From Rhodospirillum sp. (GTDB lineage: Bacteria > Pseudomonadota > Alphaproteobacteria > Dongiales > Dongiaceae), in contig PNKY01000005.1 in the NCBI GenBank assembly GCA_013822765.1, positions 62,001 through 126,000 of the forward strand: a DNA stretch of 64,000 nt. Reading direction: 5' to 3'. Position 1 is the first letter of the stretch, and each line of letters begins with the position of its first letter. Below are positions 35,941-45,265 of the stretch, piece by piece. The position numbers were made by a program, and so were the translations under genes. Under the pieces are notes generated by a model. That model made no database searches and had not been told where the DNA came from. It saw only the letters and a list, made by a program, of their open reading frames with translations.

Positions 35941-37007
35941 CACGCCCCCACCGGCTTGGCGCCGCGCAGGCGATAGAGGATCAGCACATCGCACGCCAGC
36001 AGGAAGAACAGCAGGATGCCCTGGAAGATGCCGGTGACCGCGTTCGGCATGCCGAGATCAATTTGCGCCGCCTCGCCGCCGAGATACGACAGCGCGAGGA
36101 TCAGTCCGCCGAAGATCACGCCGATCGGATGCAGCCGGCCCAGGAACGCGACGATGATGGCGGTGAAACCGTAGCCCGGCGAGATCGAGGGCGTCAGCTG
36201 CCCGACCGGCCCGGCCACCTCGAACATGCCGGCAAGGCCCGCGAGCCCGCCGCCCACCATCAGCGACAGCCAGATCAGCCGTTCCTGATTGAAACCAGCG
36301 AAGCGCGCCGCGCGCGGCGCCTGCCCCAGCACGCGCAGCTGGAACCCGATCACCGAGCGGGTCAGCACGATCCAGCCGACGATCGCCACCAGGAACGCGA
36401 CCACGACGCCAAGATGCACGCGCGTCCCTTCCACCAGGATCGGCGGCGTCGCGCCAGAGGAGAACAGAGCCGTCTGCGGAAAGCCGTAGCCCTCGGGATC
36501 GCGCCACGGGCCGGTGACCAGATAGATCAGCAGCAGCTGCGCGACATAGGTCAGCATCAGGCTGGTCAGGATCTCGTTGGCGTTCCAACGCGTGCGGAGA
36601 TAGGCCGGCACCGCGGCCCATACCATGCCACCCAGGATTCCGAGCAGCATCATCGCCGGCATCAGGACGATTCCCGGCCAGTCCGGATGAGCGAGCGCGA
36701 GGCCCGCAGCGAATATGGCGCCTAGCGTGTATTGCCCTTCGGCGCCGATGTTCCACACGTTGGCGCGGAAACCGAGCGACAGGCCGACGCCGATCAGGAT
36801 CAGCGGCGCCGCCTTCACGAACAACTCTGGCAGGCCGGTCGCGCTTTTCAGCGGCGAGACCAGGAACACGAACAGGGATTCGAGCGGGTCCTTGCCCAGC
36901 ACCGCGAAAATGATCGCCGACGTCACGACCGTCAGCGCCAACGCCAGCAGCGGCGCGGCATAGGTCCACAGGCGCGAGCGCTGGCCGCGCGGCTCAAGCC
37001 GAAGCAT
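35940..37007 (-). CDS. BMP-type ABC transporter permease, first subunit
   Basis: A 355-residue membrane protein (NupB/YufP-like). The motif GFRANVWNIGAEGQYTLGAI near residue 80 and NEILTSLMLTYVAQLL near 145 are characteristic. The start lies within the end of the ATPase gene (14-bp overlap), so translation is coupled. Pairs with the second permease. Confidence 0.93.
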   Translation of the reverse strand: MLRLEPRGQRSRLWTYAAPLLALALTVVTSAIIFAVLGKDPLESLFVFLVSPLKSATGLPELFVKAAPLILIGVGLSLGFRANVWNIGAEGQYTLGAIFAAGLALAHPDWPGIVLMPAMMLLGILGGMVWAAVPAYLRTRWNANEILTSLMLTYVAQLLLIYLVTGPWRDPEGYGFPQTALFSSGATPPILVEGTRVHLGVVVAFLVAIVGWIVLTRSVIGFQLRVLGQAPRAARFAGFNQERLIWLSLMVGGGLAGLAGMFEVAGPVGQLTPSISPGYGFTAIIVAFLGRLHPIGVIFGGLILALSYLGGEAAQIDLGMPNAVTGIFQGILLFFLLACDVLILYRLRGAKPVGA

Positions 37008-38580
37008 GCCCTGCCCCCTCGAATTTCCCTGCTGCCTTTGCGCTGTGCGTGCCGCCCATCAGCAGCCCGATCTGCTCGACCGACGCCTGCGCGATCGGGA
37101 TCGCTTGCGACAGCCTGCCTTCGGCGATCACCGCGATCCGGTCCGCCAGCGAGAAAATCTCGTCGAGATCCTGCGAGATCACGATCACCGCCGCGCCATT
37201 ATCCGCGAGGTCGATCAGCGCCTGATGGATCGCGGTCGCCGCGCCGGCATCGACGCCCCAGGTCGGCTGCGAGACCACCAGCACTTTCGGGCTCTGTCTT
37301 ACCTCGCGCCCGACGATGAACTTCTGAAGATTGCCGCCGGAGAGCGAGCGTGCTTCCGCCGCCGGCCCCGTCGTGCGCACATCGAAACTCTTGATCACAT
37401 CGCCGGCGAAGCCCGAGGTCTTGCCGGAATTGATCAGGCCGTTGCGTGACAATGCCTGCCGTACGTTGCCGGACAGAAAGGCATTCTCGCTCAGCGACAT
37501 GTCGCGCACCGCGCCGTGGCCGTTGCGCTCCTCCGGCACGAAGCAGCTGCCAAGTGCGCGCCGTTCGCGCGGCCCAAGCCTGCCGGCTGCAACGCCGTCG
37601 ATCGAGATCGCATCAGTGCTTCCGGCCAGCATCTCGCCGGACAAGGCGGACATCAGCTCAGCCTGCCCGTTGCCCGCGATCCCGCCGATGCCGAGGATCT
37701 CCCCGCCCTTGACCGCGAAGCTGACATCCTTGAGGTCGGTGCCGAATTGCTGCTCCGACTTCAGGTTGAGGTTCTTCACCTCGAGGCGCGGTCCGCCATG
37801 TGTCTCGCTGCGGGCATGATGGCTGGCTGCCTTCAGCTCCGTGCCGATCATCAGTTCGGCCAGATGCTTCGCCGTCTCCTGCCGCGGGTCGCAATGCGCC
37901 ACCACCTTGCCCAGGCGCATGATGGTCGCGCGTTCGCACAAGGCGCGGATCTCTTCGAGCTTGTGGCTGATATAGAGGATGGCGCAGCCTTCCTTGGCCA
38001 GCCGGCGCAGCGTCTCGAACAGGCGTTCCACCTCCTGCGGCGTCAGAACGGAGGTCGGCTCGTCCATGATCAGGAGCTTCGGCTTCTGCAGTAGGCAGCG
38101 CACGATCTCGATGCGCTGCCGCTCGCCGACCGAGAGATCGTGCACCGCCTTGTCGGGATCGAGATGCAACCCGTAAGCCTTGGCGATCTCCGCGATGCGC
38201 GTGCGCAGGCCCTTGCGGTCGGCGGCGTCGGTGAGACCGAGCGCGATGTTCTCCGAGACTGTGAGCGCCTCGAACAAGGAGAAATGCTGGAACACCATGC
38301 CGATGCCGAGCCGGCGAGCATGGTTCGGGTTCTGCACGACGATGGGCTGCCCCTGCCAGCGGATCTCACCGGCGTCGGGCTTCAGCACGCCATAGATGAT
38401 CTTGACCAGCGTGCTCTTGCCGGCGCCGTTCTCGCCGAGCAATGCGTGGATCTCGCCAGGCAGGACAGTCAGGTCGACGCGGTCGTTGGCGAGGCAACCC
38501 GGAAACTGCTTCACGATGCCGCCAAGCGACAAGAGCGGGACCTGGGTCCCCGCCGCCCTGTTCGTTTCCTGCCCTGTCAT
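36994..38580 (-). CDS. BMP-type ABC transporter ATPase, two domains
   Basis: A 528-residue tandem ATPase (NupA/YufO, RbsA-like). The first domain has an intact Walker A GENGAGKST, signature LSVGE and Walker B LLIMDEPTSVL. The second has the degenerate GIAGNGQAE typical of the family and signature LSGGN. It energises the two permeases. It stands between xdhC and the permease genes in the same orientation. Confidence 0.95.
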   Translation of the reverse strand: MTGQETNRAAGTQVPLLSLGGIVKQFPGCLANDRVDLTVLPGEIHALLGENGAGKSTLVKIIYGVLKPDAGEIRWQGQPIVVQNPNHARRLGIGMVFQHFSLFEALTVSENIALGLTDAADRKGLRTRIAEIAKAYGLHLDPDKAVHDLSVGERQRIEIVRCLLQKPKLLIMDEPTSVLTPQEVERLFETLRRLAKEGCAILYISHKLEEIRALCERATIMRLGKVVAHCDPRQETAKHLAELMIGTELKAASHHARSETHGGPRLEVKNLNLKSEQQFGTDLKDVSFAVKGGEILGIGGIAGNGQAELMSALSGEMLAGSTDAISIDGVAAGRLGPRERRALGSCFVPEERNGHGAVRDMSLSENAFLSGNVRQALSRNGLINSGKTSGFAGDVIKSFDVRTTGPAAEARSLSGGNLQKFIVGREVRQSPKVLVVSQPTWGVDAGAATAIHQALIDLADNGAAVIVISQDLDEIFSLADRIAVIAEGRLSQAIPIAQASVEQIGLLMGGTHSAKAAGKFEGAGHASA

Positions 38581-38627
38581 GTCCCCCTCTGCTTATGCTG
38601 CAGTTTTACCGGGCGTGATGCCGGGAG

Positions 38628-39617
38628 TCACCCGGCCCCGCGTTGCTTCCCTGTGGATTGTTCGTGTTCCATCGCGATTTCCCGCACCGCCGGCAGCGCC
38701 AGCAACTGTGCCGCTGTCGCCACTGCTATCGCCATAGGCTGCTTGCCCGGAATTTGTGCAAGCCCGATCGGGCAGACCAGCCGCTCCAGCGTCGCCGGCG
38801 CATGGCCGCGTCCCTTGAGTGCGCTCAGGAACCGCGCCTTCTTGGTCGCGCTGCCGATCAGGCCCAGGAAAGCGAAATCGCCACGCCGCAGCACGCGATC
38901 GCAGATGTCGAGGTCGAGCTGATGCGAGTGCGTGAGGACCAGGAACAGTGTGCCAGCCGGCGCTTTCTCGACCGCCTCGGCCAGCCGCGGCGCCACCACA
39001 TGCCCGACGCCGCTTGGGATCTCCGCCGGGAATCCATCGAACCGGCTATCGAGCCAGACGACCTCGAACGATAGCTCGGCCAGCACCTTGGCCAGCGCCC
39101 TTCCGACATGTCCGGCGCCGAACAGCCAGAGGGGACGCGACCGGCGGCGTACCGCCTCGATCACCTGCCAGCGCTTGCCGTCCTCGACGATGCGTGCTCC
39201 GTCCGCGTTGTCGTCCGCATCGACCCAGCTCTTGGCGCCGTCGCTGCCGGTCGACAGCAGGCGCGTGCCATCGCCCGCAACCTGCGACTGCCATTGCGTC
39301 AGCCAGCGCCGGTCGATCTTGGTGAGCGGCTCCAGCAGCAGGCGCACCGCGCCGCCGCAGCATTGCCCGAGGTCCGGGCCTAGCGAATAGCGCATCAGAC
39401 CCGGCCGCGTCGCCTTGTCGGCCATCATGCGGCGCGCCTCGTCGATCGCCAGCAGCTCCAGCTGGCCACCGCCGACCGATCCGACGATGTCACGCTCCCG
39501 CACCAGCATCTTGGCGCCGGACTCGCGCGGCGTGGACCCCTTGGCATCCGCGACCGTGACCAGCACCGCCTTGTCACCGGCGGCGATGCACTCCTGCGCG
39601 GCGGCCAGCCAATTCAT
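38628..39617 (-). CDS. xdhC: Xanthine dehydrogenase accessory protein
   Basis: XdhC inserts the sulphurated molybdenum cofactor into XdhB. The 329-residue protein has the XdhC/CoxI N-terminal motif KGSTPRESGAKMLV, GGGQLE and GQCCGG. A C-terminal Rossmann-like part follows (PLWLFGAGHVGRAL, LIGSATKKARF). The start overlaps the xdhB stop by 4 bp, so it is co-translated with xdhA-xdhB. Confidence 0.94.
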   Translation of the reverse strand: MNWLAAAQECIAAGDKAVLVTVADAKGSTPRESGAKMLVRERDIVGSVGGGQLELLAIDEARRMMADKATRPGLMRYSLGPDLGQCCGGAVRLLLEPLTKIDRRWLTQWQSQVAGDGTRLLSTGSDGAKSWVDADDNADGARIVEDGKRWQVIEAVRRRSRPLWLFGAGHVGRALAKVLAELSFEVVWLDSRFDGFPAEIPSGVGHVVAPRLAEAVEKAPAGTLFLVLTHSHQLDLDICDRVLRRGDFAFLGLIGSATKKARFLSALKGRGHAPATLERLVCPIGLAQIPGKQPMAIAVATAAQLLALPAVREIAMEHEQSTGKQRGAG

Positions 39618-41959
39618 TCCGCCGCCTCCACCCGCGCCTGCACCTCTTCGATCGCGAACAGCACGCGCTCCGGCGTCGCCGGCGCATCGAGGTGCGGCAG
39701 CACCCGATAGTCCGCGATGCTGGCGATGGCGTCGGAGATCGCGCGGAAGACCGAGATCGCCAGCATCAGCGGCGGCTCGCCCACCGCCTTGGAGCGATGG
39801 ATCGTCTCCTCGCGGTTCGGCCGCTCCAGCAGCTGCATGCGGAAATCCGCGGGCCGGTCAGCGCAGGTCGGGATCTTGTAGGTGCTCGGTGCATGGGTGC
39901 GCAGGCGCCCCTGCTCGTCGAAGACCAGCTCCTCGCTGGTCAGCCACCCCATGCCCTGGATGAAACCGCCTTCGACCTGGCCGAGATCGATCGCCGGGTT
40001 CAGCGACTTGCCGGCATCGTGCAGGATGTCGACTCGGGTCAGCGTGTATTCGCCGGTCAGAATGTCGATCATCACTTCGCTGACCGCCGCGCCGTAGGCG
40101 AAGTAGAGGAACGGCCGCCCGCTCGCGGTCTCGCGGTCGTAGTGGATCTTGGGTATACGGTAGTAGCCGGTGGCGCTGAGTGACACGCGGCCCATGTAGG
40201 CCTGCTTCACCAGGTCCTTGAACGGCACCTCCTGGTTGCCGATGCGCACGCGGTTGGGCAGGAACGCGATGTCCTCCGCCTTGACCTTGTATTTCTCGGC
40301 GGCGAACTCGGTCAGGCGCTGCTTGATCTTGCGCGCCGCCGCCTGCGCCGCCATGCCGTTCATGTCCGAGCCGGACGAGGCGGCGGTCGCCGAGGTGTTC
40401 GGCACCTTGCCGGTATTGGTCGGCGTGATCTTCACCTGGTCGAGGTCGATCTGGAACTCCTCCGCCACCACCTGCGCGACCTTGACGAACAGGCCCTGCC
40501 CCATCTCCGTCCCGCCGTGGTTCAGATGCACGCTGCCGTCGGTGTAGACGTGCACCAACGCGCCGGCCTGGTTGAGGTGCGAGGTGGTGAAGGAGATTCC
40601 GAACTTGACCGGCGTCAGCGCGATGCCTTTCTTGAGGTACGCATTCTCCCGGTTCCACTGCGTAATCTCCTGCCGGCGGGCGCGATAGGCGCTGCTTTCC
40701 TCAAGCTGCGTGAGCAACTCCGGCAGGATGTTGTCCTCGACCTCCATATGGAAGGGCGTGACGTTCCGTGGCGCATCGCCATAGAGGTTGGCCCGCCGCA
40801 CGTCGAGCGGGTCGAGCCCGCGCTCGCGCGCGATCGCGTCCATCACCTCCTCGACGCCGAGCATGCCTTGCGGCCCGCCGAAGCCGCGGAAGGCGGTGTT
40901 CGAGACTGTGTTGGTTTTGCAGCGCTGCGACCGGATGCGCACTGCCTCGAAGAAATAGCCGTTGTCGGCGTGGAACATCGCGCGGTCGGCGATCGCGCCG
41001 GACAGGTCCGCCGAATAGCCGCAGCGCGCGGCGTGATGGAAGTCGATGCCGAGGATGCGACCCTGGTCGTCGTAACCGACCTCGTAGCCGATGCGGAAAT
41101 CGTGGCGCTTGCCGGTCGCGATCATGTCGTCGTCGCGGTCCAGGCGGCATTTCACCGGCCGCTTCAGCTTGACCGCGGCCAGCGCCGCGATCGCCGCCCA
41201 TTGCGAGCCTTGGGTTTCCTTGCCGCCGAAGCCGCCGCCCATGCGCCGGCATTCCACCGTCACGGCGTTGTTCGGCCGCCCCAGCACATGGGCGATATTG
41301 TGCTGCACTTCGGTCGGATGCTGGGTCGAACAATGGATCGCGACGTCGCCGTCTTCCATCGGCACCGCCAGCGATGCCTGGCCTTCCAGGTAGAAATGCT
41401 CCTGCCCGCCATGGACGAACGCGCCCTTGAGACGATGCGGCGCACGTGCGATGGCGGCAGCCGCGTCGCCGCGCTTCATGACATGCTCCGGCAGCACGAA
41501 CGAATTGGCCTGCAGCGCGTCATCGACCGTGAGGACCGGAGCGAGATCCTCGTATTCAACGCGCGCCAGCTTGGCCGCGCAGCGCGCCGCCACGTGGCTC
41601 TCCGCGATCACCGCGAACAGCACCTGGCCGTGGAATTCCACCACGTCGCGCGCGAACACCGGATCGTCGCCGGCGCCGATCGGCGACACGTCGTTGGCGC
41701 CCGGAATGTCGGCGGCGGTCAGCACCAGCACCACGCCCGGCGCCGCGCGCACCTTGGCCAAGTCCATGCTGCGCACCCGCGCATGCGCCCGCGCGGAGAG
41801 GCCAGGCGCCGCGTGCAGCGTGCCCGCCGGCTCCGGGATGTCGTCGATATAGACGGCGGCGCCGGTTGCATGCTTGGCCGCGCTGTCGTGGGCGATCGAA
41901 TTGCGCACGCCGCCGCGGATCGCCGCCGCCTTGAGCGAGATGGGGCTATGCCCGTGCAT
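39614..41959 (-). CDS. xdhB: Xanthine dehydrogenase, molybdopterin-binding subunit
   Basis: Catalytic subunit that hydroxylates hypoxanthine and xanthine to urate. 781 residues from ATG 41959, which lies within the end of xdhA. Cofactor motifs are MGGGFGGKETQ, FRGFGGPQGM and GGTEMGQGL, and the active-site base is the Glu in KAVGEPPLML. An open frame continues upstream to 42181 but is a shadow of xdhA. Confidence 0.96.
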   Translation of the reverse strand: MHGHSPISLKAAAIRGGVRNSIAHDSAAKHATGAAVYIDDIPEPAGTLHAAPGLSARAHARVRSMDLAKVRAAPGVVLVLTAADIPGANDVSPIGAGDDPVFARDVVEFHGQVLFAVIAESHVAARCAAKLARVEYEDLAPVLTVDDALQANSFVLPEHVMKRGDAAAAIARAPHRLKGAFVHGGQEHFYLEGQASLAVPMEDGDVAIHCSTQHPTEVQHNIAHVLGRPNNAVTVECRRMGGGFGGKETQGSQWAAIAALAAVKLKRPVKCRLDRDDDMIATGKRHDFRIGYEVGYDDQGRILGIDFHHAARCGYSADLSGAIADRAMFHADNGYFFEAVRIRSQRCKTNTVSNTAFRGFGGPQGMLGVEEVMDAIARERGLDPLDVRRANLYGDAPRNVTPFHMEVEDNILPELLTQLEESSAYRARRQEITQWNRENAYLKKGIALTPVKFGISFTTSHLNQAGALVHVYTDGSVHLNHGGTEMGQGLFVKVAQVVAEEFQIDLDQVKITPTNTGKVPNTSATAASSGSDMNGMAAQAAARKIKQRLTEFAAEKYKVKAEDIAFLPNRVRIGNQEVPFKDLVKQAYMGRVSLSATGYYRIPKIHYDRETASGRPFLYFAYGAAVSEVMIDILTGEYTLTRVDILHDAGKSLNPAIDLGQVEGGFIQGMGWLTSEELVFDEQGRLRTHAPSTYKIPTCADRPADFRMQLLERPNREETIHRSKAVGEPPLMLAISVFRAISDAIASIADYRVLPHLDAPATPERVLFAIEEVQARVEAAE

Positions 41960-43421
41960 GGGCCGCCCTCCGCTCCGCCATGATCCGGGTCCTGGCCGCC
42001 GGCTCGCTGGTCTCGATGAAGAACTTGCGCAGCAGGTTCTGCGCCACCCGCAGCCGGTAGCGCGCGCTCGCCCGCATGTCGCTGATCGGCGTGTAATCCT
42101 CCGACAGCACCCAGCACGCGCCCTCGACCGTCTCCCGGGTCCACGGCTTGCCCTTGAGCGCCGCCTCGGCCTGGCGCGCACGCTTCGGCACCGGCGCCAT
42201 GCCGCCGAAGCAGATGCGGATATCCGCGACCTCGCCGCCTTGCAGGGTGAGCGCGAACGCGCCGAGAGCAGCCGTGATGTCCTGGTCGAACCGCTTGGCG
42301 ATCTTGTAGCAGCGCACGATGCAGCCGGGATCGGATACCGGCACCTTCACCGCCACCACGAACTCGCCCGGCTGGCGGTCCTGCTTGCCGTAATCGAGGA
42401 AGAAATCCTCCAGCGCCAACTCGCGCAGCCGGTCGCCCCGCCGCAGCACCAGGCGGCTGCCGAGCGCGATCAGCGGCGGCGGCGAATCCCCGATCGGCGA
42501 GCCGTTGGCGATGTTGCCGCCGATGGTCCCGGCATTGCGGATCTGCTCGGAGCCGAGCCGGCGCATCATGTCCGCGATATCGGGATAATGCGCTTCGATG
42601 GTGGCAAGCGCGTCGGTGTAGGTCACGCCGGCGCCGATGTCGATCCAGCCGTCTTTGACGGCGATGCGCTTCAACTCCTCGACCGCGCCGATGGCGATGA
42701 TGGGGCCGAGGCGCCGCAGCTGCTTGGTCACCCACAGCCCGACGTCTGTGCCGCCGGCCAAGATGGTCGCGCCCGGATGGTCCAGCAGCAGCTTGGCCAG
42801 CGCGTCCACCGAGCGCGGCGCGAAATAGCGCCGGCCCTCGCCTTCCAGGCCGGCCATCGCGCCATCGTCCAGCGCCTTGAGCGCGGCCGCCGTCTCGCTA
42901 GCCCGGCCCGCGAACAGGTCCGGCTCCGCACCCGCCTTCATCGCCTTGGCGGCGGCCGCGATCGGGCCGTAGCCGGTGCAGCGGCAGAGATTGCCCGCCA
43001 GCGCATCGTCGATCCGGTTGCGGTCCGGCGTGCCCGGCTCCTGGTAGAGCGCGAACAGCGACATGACGATGCCGGGCGTGCAGAAACCGCATTGCGAGCC
43101 GTGGCAATCGACCATCGCCTGCTGGCAGGGATGGAGCGCGCCGTCGGCCAGGTCCTCGACCGTCAGCAGCTGCTTGCCGTCGAGTGCGCCGAGGAACTGG
43201 ATGCAGGAATTGACCGCGCGGTAGCGCAGCCCGCCGCCGTCGAGTTCGCCCAGCACCACGGTGCAGGCGCCGCAATCGCCCTCGCCGCAGCCTTCCTTGG
43301 TGCCGACGCGACGCTCCACCCGGCGCAGGTAGTTGAGCACGGTGGTGTTGGGATCGATCGCGCTCAGCTCGCGCCGCTCGTCGCCCAACAGGAACCGCAC
43401 CGGCCGGGTCTGCTCGCTCAT
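41946..43421 (-). CDS. xdhA: Xanthine dehydrogenase, iron-sulphur and FAD subunit
   Basis: A 491-residue protein with two [2Fe-2S] clusters (CGEGDCGACTVVLG near residue 45; CGFCTPG and CRCTGYGP near 110-150). A FAD-binding domain follows (ILAGGTDVGLW, NAGTIGGNIANGSPIGD). It passes electrons from XdhB to NAD. It starts 2 bp after the hydroxyisourate hydrolase stop. Confidence 0.96.
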   Translation of the reverse strand: MSEQTRPVRFLLGDERRELSAIDPNTTVLNYLRRVERRVGTKEGCGEGDCGACTVVLGELDGGGLRYRAVNSCIQFLGALDGKQLLTVEDLADGALHPCQQAMVDCHGSQCGFCTPGIVMSLFALYQEPGTPDRNRIDDALAGNLCRCTGYGPIAAAAKAMKAGAEPDLFAGRASETAAALKALDDGAMAGLEGEGRRYFAPRSVDALAKLLLDHPGATILAGGTDVGLWVTKQLRRLGPIIAIGAVEELKRIAVKDGWIDIGAGVTYTDALATIEAHYPDIADMMRRLGSEQIRNAGTIGGNIANGSPIGDSPPPLIALGSRLVLRRGDRLRELALEDFFLDYGKQDRQPGEFVVAVKVPVSDPGCIVRCYKIAKRFDQDITAALGAFALTLQGGEVADIRICFGGMAPVPKRARQAEAALKGKPWTRETVEGACWVLSEDYTPISDMRASARYRLRVAQNLLRKFFIETSEPAARTRIMAERRAAHARA

Positions 43422-43423
43422 CG

Positions 43424-43780
43424 CTAGCTGCCCCGGTAGGTGGAATAAGCGTAGGGCGAGAGCAGCAGCGGCACGTGGTAGTGCTGCTCCGGCGCGGCGA
43501 TCCCGAAGCGGATCGTGACCTCGTCCAGGAACTTGGGCTCGGGCAGCTTCAAACCCGACCTGTCGAAATAGGCGCCGGCCGCGAAGGTCAGCTCATAGGT
43601 GCCGGCTACCAGCGCCGCGCCTTCGAGCAGCGGGCGGTCGCAGCGGCCGTCTGCGTTGGTGACGAACTCCCCCACCTTATCGCGTCCGCCAGACGGGGCG
43701 ATGCGGTGCAGCGCGATCGCGATGCCGGCCGCCGGCCGTCCGAGCGCGGTGTCCAAGACATGGGTGGTGAGCCGTCCCAT
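43424..43780 (-). CDS. uraH: 5-hydroxyisourate hydrolase
   Basis: Hydrolyses 5-hydroxyisourate to OHCU between the PuuD and UraD steps. 118 residues with the transthyretin-like fold: TTHVLDTALGRPA (active-site His), LTFAAGAYF, and the invariant C-terminal tetrapeptide YRGS after HVPLLLSPYAYST. It is the first gene of the xdh-BMP-deaminase train and has a long upstream spacer. Confidence 0.96.
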   Translation of the reverse strand: MGRLTTHVLDTALGRPAAGIAIALHRIAPSGGRDKVGEFVTNADGRCDRPLLEGAALVAGTYELTFAAGAYFDRSGLKLPEPKFLDEVTIRFGIAAPEQHYHVPLLLSPYAYSTYRGS

Positions 43781-44164
43781 CCGTCCCCGCCTCCTTAGTC
43801 AGTTGGCGATCTCCGCTGGCCTCCCGCGCTCCCCGGCGCGTTCTGCGGATGCAAAAAAGATAGCGTGATTCTGCGGCGACGTGACGCGGGATTATTCAGG
43901 AATCGGATCAAAACACTATAAAGCAAGTGTTGAAGCCGCGCTCCACCTGCGACCCGACACGCTTACATTTTATGCTGTATTCTGAGATGCCTATCGCCCG
44001 CAGATCATACACTACAAAAGCACGCGCGGGCCGATCGTCACCGGGTCTGTCGCAGCGTCCCGTCCTGTCTCGTTGAACAGCCGCACAGCGACGTGCTCAG
44101 CAATAGCAGGCCGGCGCGTGGCGTTCCACCGGATATGATATCGCGCCGCACGAAAGGGGCCACG
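43781..44164. other. Divergent intergenic region upstream of the xdh operon
   Basis: 384 bp without a convincing gene, richer in A+T than its surroundings. The clearest pattern is the dyad AACACT-ATAAAGCA-AGTGTT (43912-43931), a candidate regulator site for the purine operon reading left. The other side reads into the GNAT gene at 44165. The exact promoters cannot be placed with confidence. Confidence 0.45.
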
Positions 44165-44623
44165 ATGACCGACTTGGCGTTCCGGAGCGCAACCCGCGAT
44201 GACCTGCCGGCGATAATTGCCATGATCGCCGACGACCAACTCGGCCAGGCACGGGACGATGCGCGGCTGCCGCTGGATCAGCGCTACGTCGACGCTTTCG
44301 CGGCGCTCGAGCGGGATCCCAACCAGTTGCTGGTGGCGGTCGAGCAGGCGGGCAAACTGATAGGCTGCTTCCAGATTACCTTCATCCCCGGCATCTCGCG
44401 GCGCGGCGCCTGGCGCGGGCAGATCGAATCGGTGCGGGTGGCCCGCGCAAAGCGCGGCGCCGGCATCGGGACGGCCATGTTCGAGTGGGCCATCGCCGAG
44501 TGCCGGCGCCGTGGTTGCAATCTGGTCCAGCTCTATACCGACAAGAGCCGGACGGACGCCCACCGCTTCTACGAGCGGCTCGGATTCAAGGCCAGCCATG
44601 AAGGCATGAAGCTGGCCCTGTAG
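44165..44623 (+). CDS. GNAT-family N-acetyltransferase
   Basis: A 152-residue acetyltransferase from ATG 44165. The GNAT fold is visible: FRSATRDDLPAIIAMI at the start, VRVARAKRGAGIGTAMFEWA as the acetyl-CoA pyrophosphate loop (RGAGIG), and the C-terminal HRFYERLGFKASHEGMKL. The acetyl acceptor is unknown. It stands alone, convergent with the YcgJ-like gene 3 bp away. Confidence 0.93.
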   Translation: MTDLAFRSATRDDLPAIIAMIADDQLGQARDDARLPLDQRYVDAFAALERDPNQLLVAVEQAGKLIGCFQITFIPGISRRGAWRGQIESVRVARAKRGAGIGTAMFEWAIAECRRRGCNLVQLYTDKSRTDAHRFYERLGFKASHEGMKLAL

Positions 44624-44626
44624 CGT

Positions 44627-45103
44627 CTAGTCGTTGTAGCGCCAGTATTGCTGCTGCTGTTGCTGCTGCTGGTAGCGCCAGTCGCTCGGCGAGCCGATGG
44701 CGCCGAAGCCGTCCCGGGCCTGCGTCCGGTTGAACGAGTTGCCGTAGTTGCCGTTGGCCACGCGCTTGTTGTTGCACGTCTCCGTGCGCCGGTCGCAAAC
44801 GACGCCGCGCTTGGGCGAGAACAGGAACACCTGGTTGCCGTACTTCTTGACGGCCCGATTGGCTTCCTTCTCGCCGAGATAGCGCGCGGTCGCGTGATAG
44901 CTGAGGCCATAGCGGTCGTAGCAGACGTCACGTACGCGATCGCAGGTCACGTTGCCGCGCTTGAAATAGCGGTTCGAACTGTTGCCGGTTTCGTATGCGC
45001 CGTTCGGGTACCACGCGCTCGAGTCGGCATAGCTGCTGCCGACCAGGCCGGCCGACATCGCCAAGCCGAGGATCGCTGCCGCACAGACTCGACGGATGAA
45101 CAT
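44627..45103 (-). CDS. Secreted YcgJ-like protein, short paralog
   Basis: A 158-residue exported protein from ATG 45103, with signal peptide AAILGLAMSAGLVGSSYADS. The mature core carries a repeat: VTCDRVRDVCYDRYGLSYHA, then ATARYLGEKEANRAVKKYGN, then VFLFSPKRGVVCDRRTETCN. The cysteines probably form disulphides. The C-terminus is a polyglutamine run encoded by a CAG/CAA tract, then YWRYND. Function of the YcgJ family is unknown. It is a paralog of the gene just upstream. Confidence 0.8.
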   Translation of the reverse strand: MFIRRVCAAAILGLAMSAGLVGSSYADSSAWYPNGAYETGNSSNRYFKRGNVTCDRVRDVCYDRYGLSYHATARYLGEKEANRAVKKYGNQVFLFSPKRGVVCDRRTETCNNKRVANGNYGNSFNRTQARDGFGAIGSPSDWRYQQQQQQQQYWRYND

Positions 45104-45247
45104 CTTAGCTACTCCTTGCTGTTCCACCGCACTCACTCAGCAATGAAACGGCGCTACAGTCCGTTCCATGCCCTCGATCACTGGATCGTTACGCTCCAGG
45201 ATCGACGGCCTATCTCATATGCGGGTGTAAGGGTCATGCGTGTGCGC

Positions 45248-45265
45248 GATCACGCCGGCGTGATC
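45248..45265 (-). terminator. Perfect 18-bp palindrome at the end of the long YcgJ-like gene
   Basis: GATCACGCCGGCGTGATC is fully self-complementary and touches the TAG stop of the minus-strand gene. It could form a cruciform or a hairpin after that gene, or be a protein-binding site for the downstream paralog. Confidence 0.4.
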
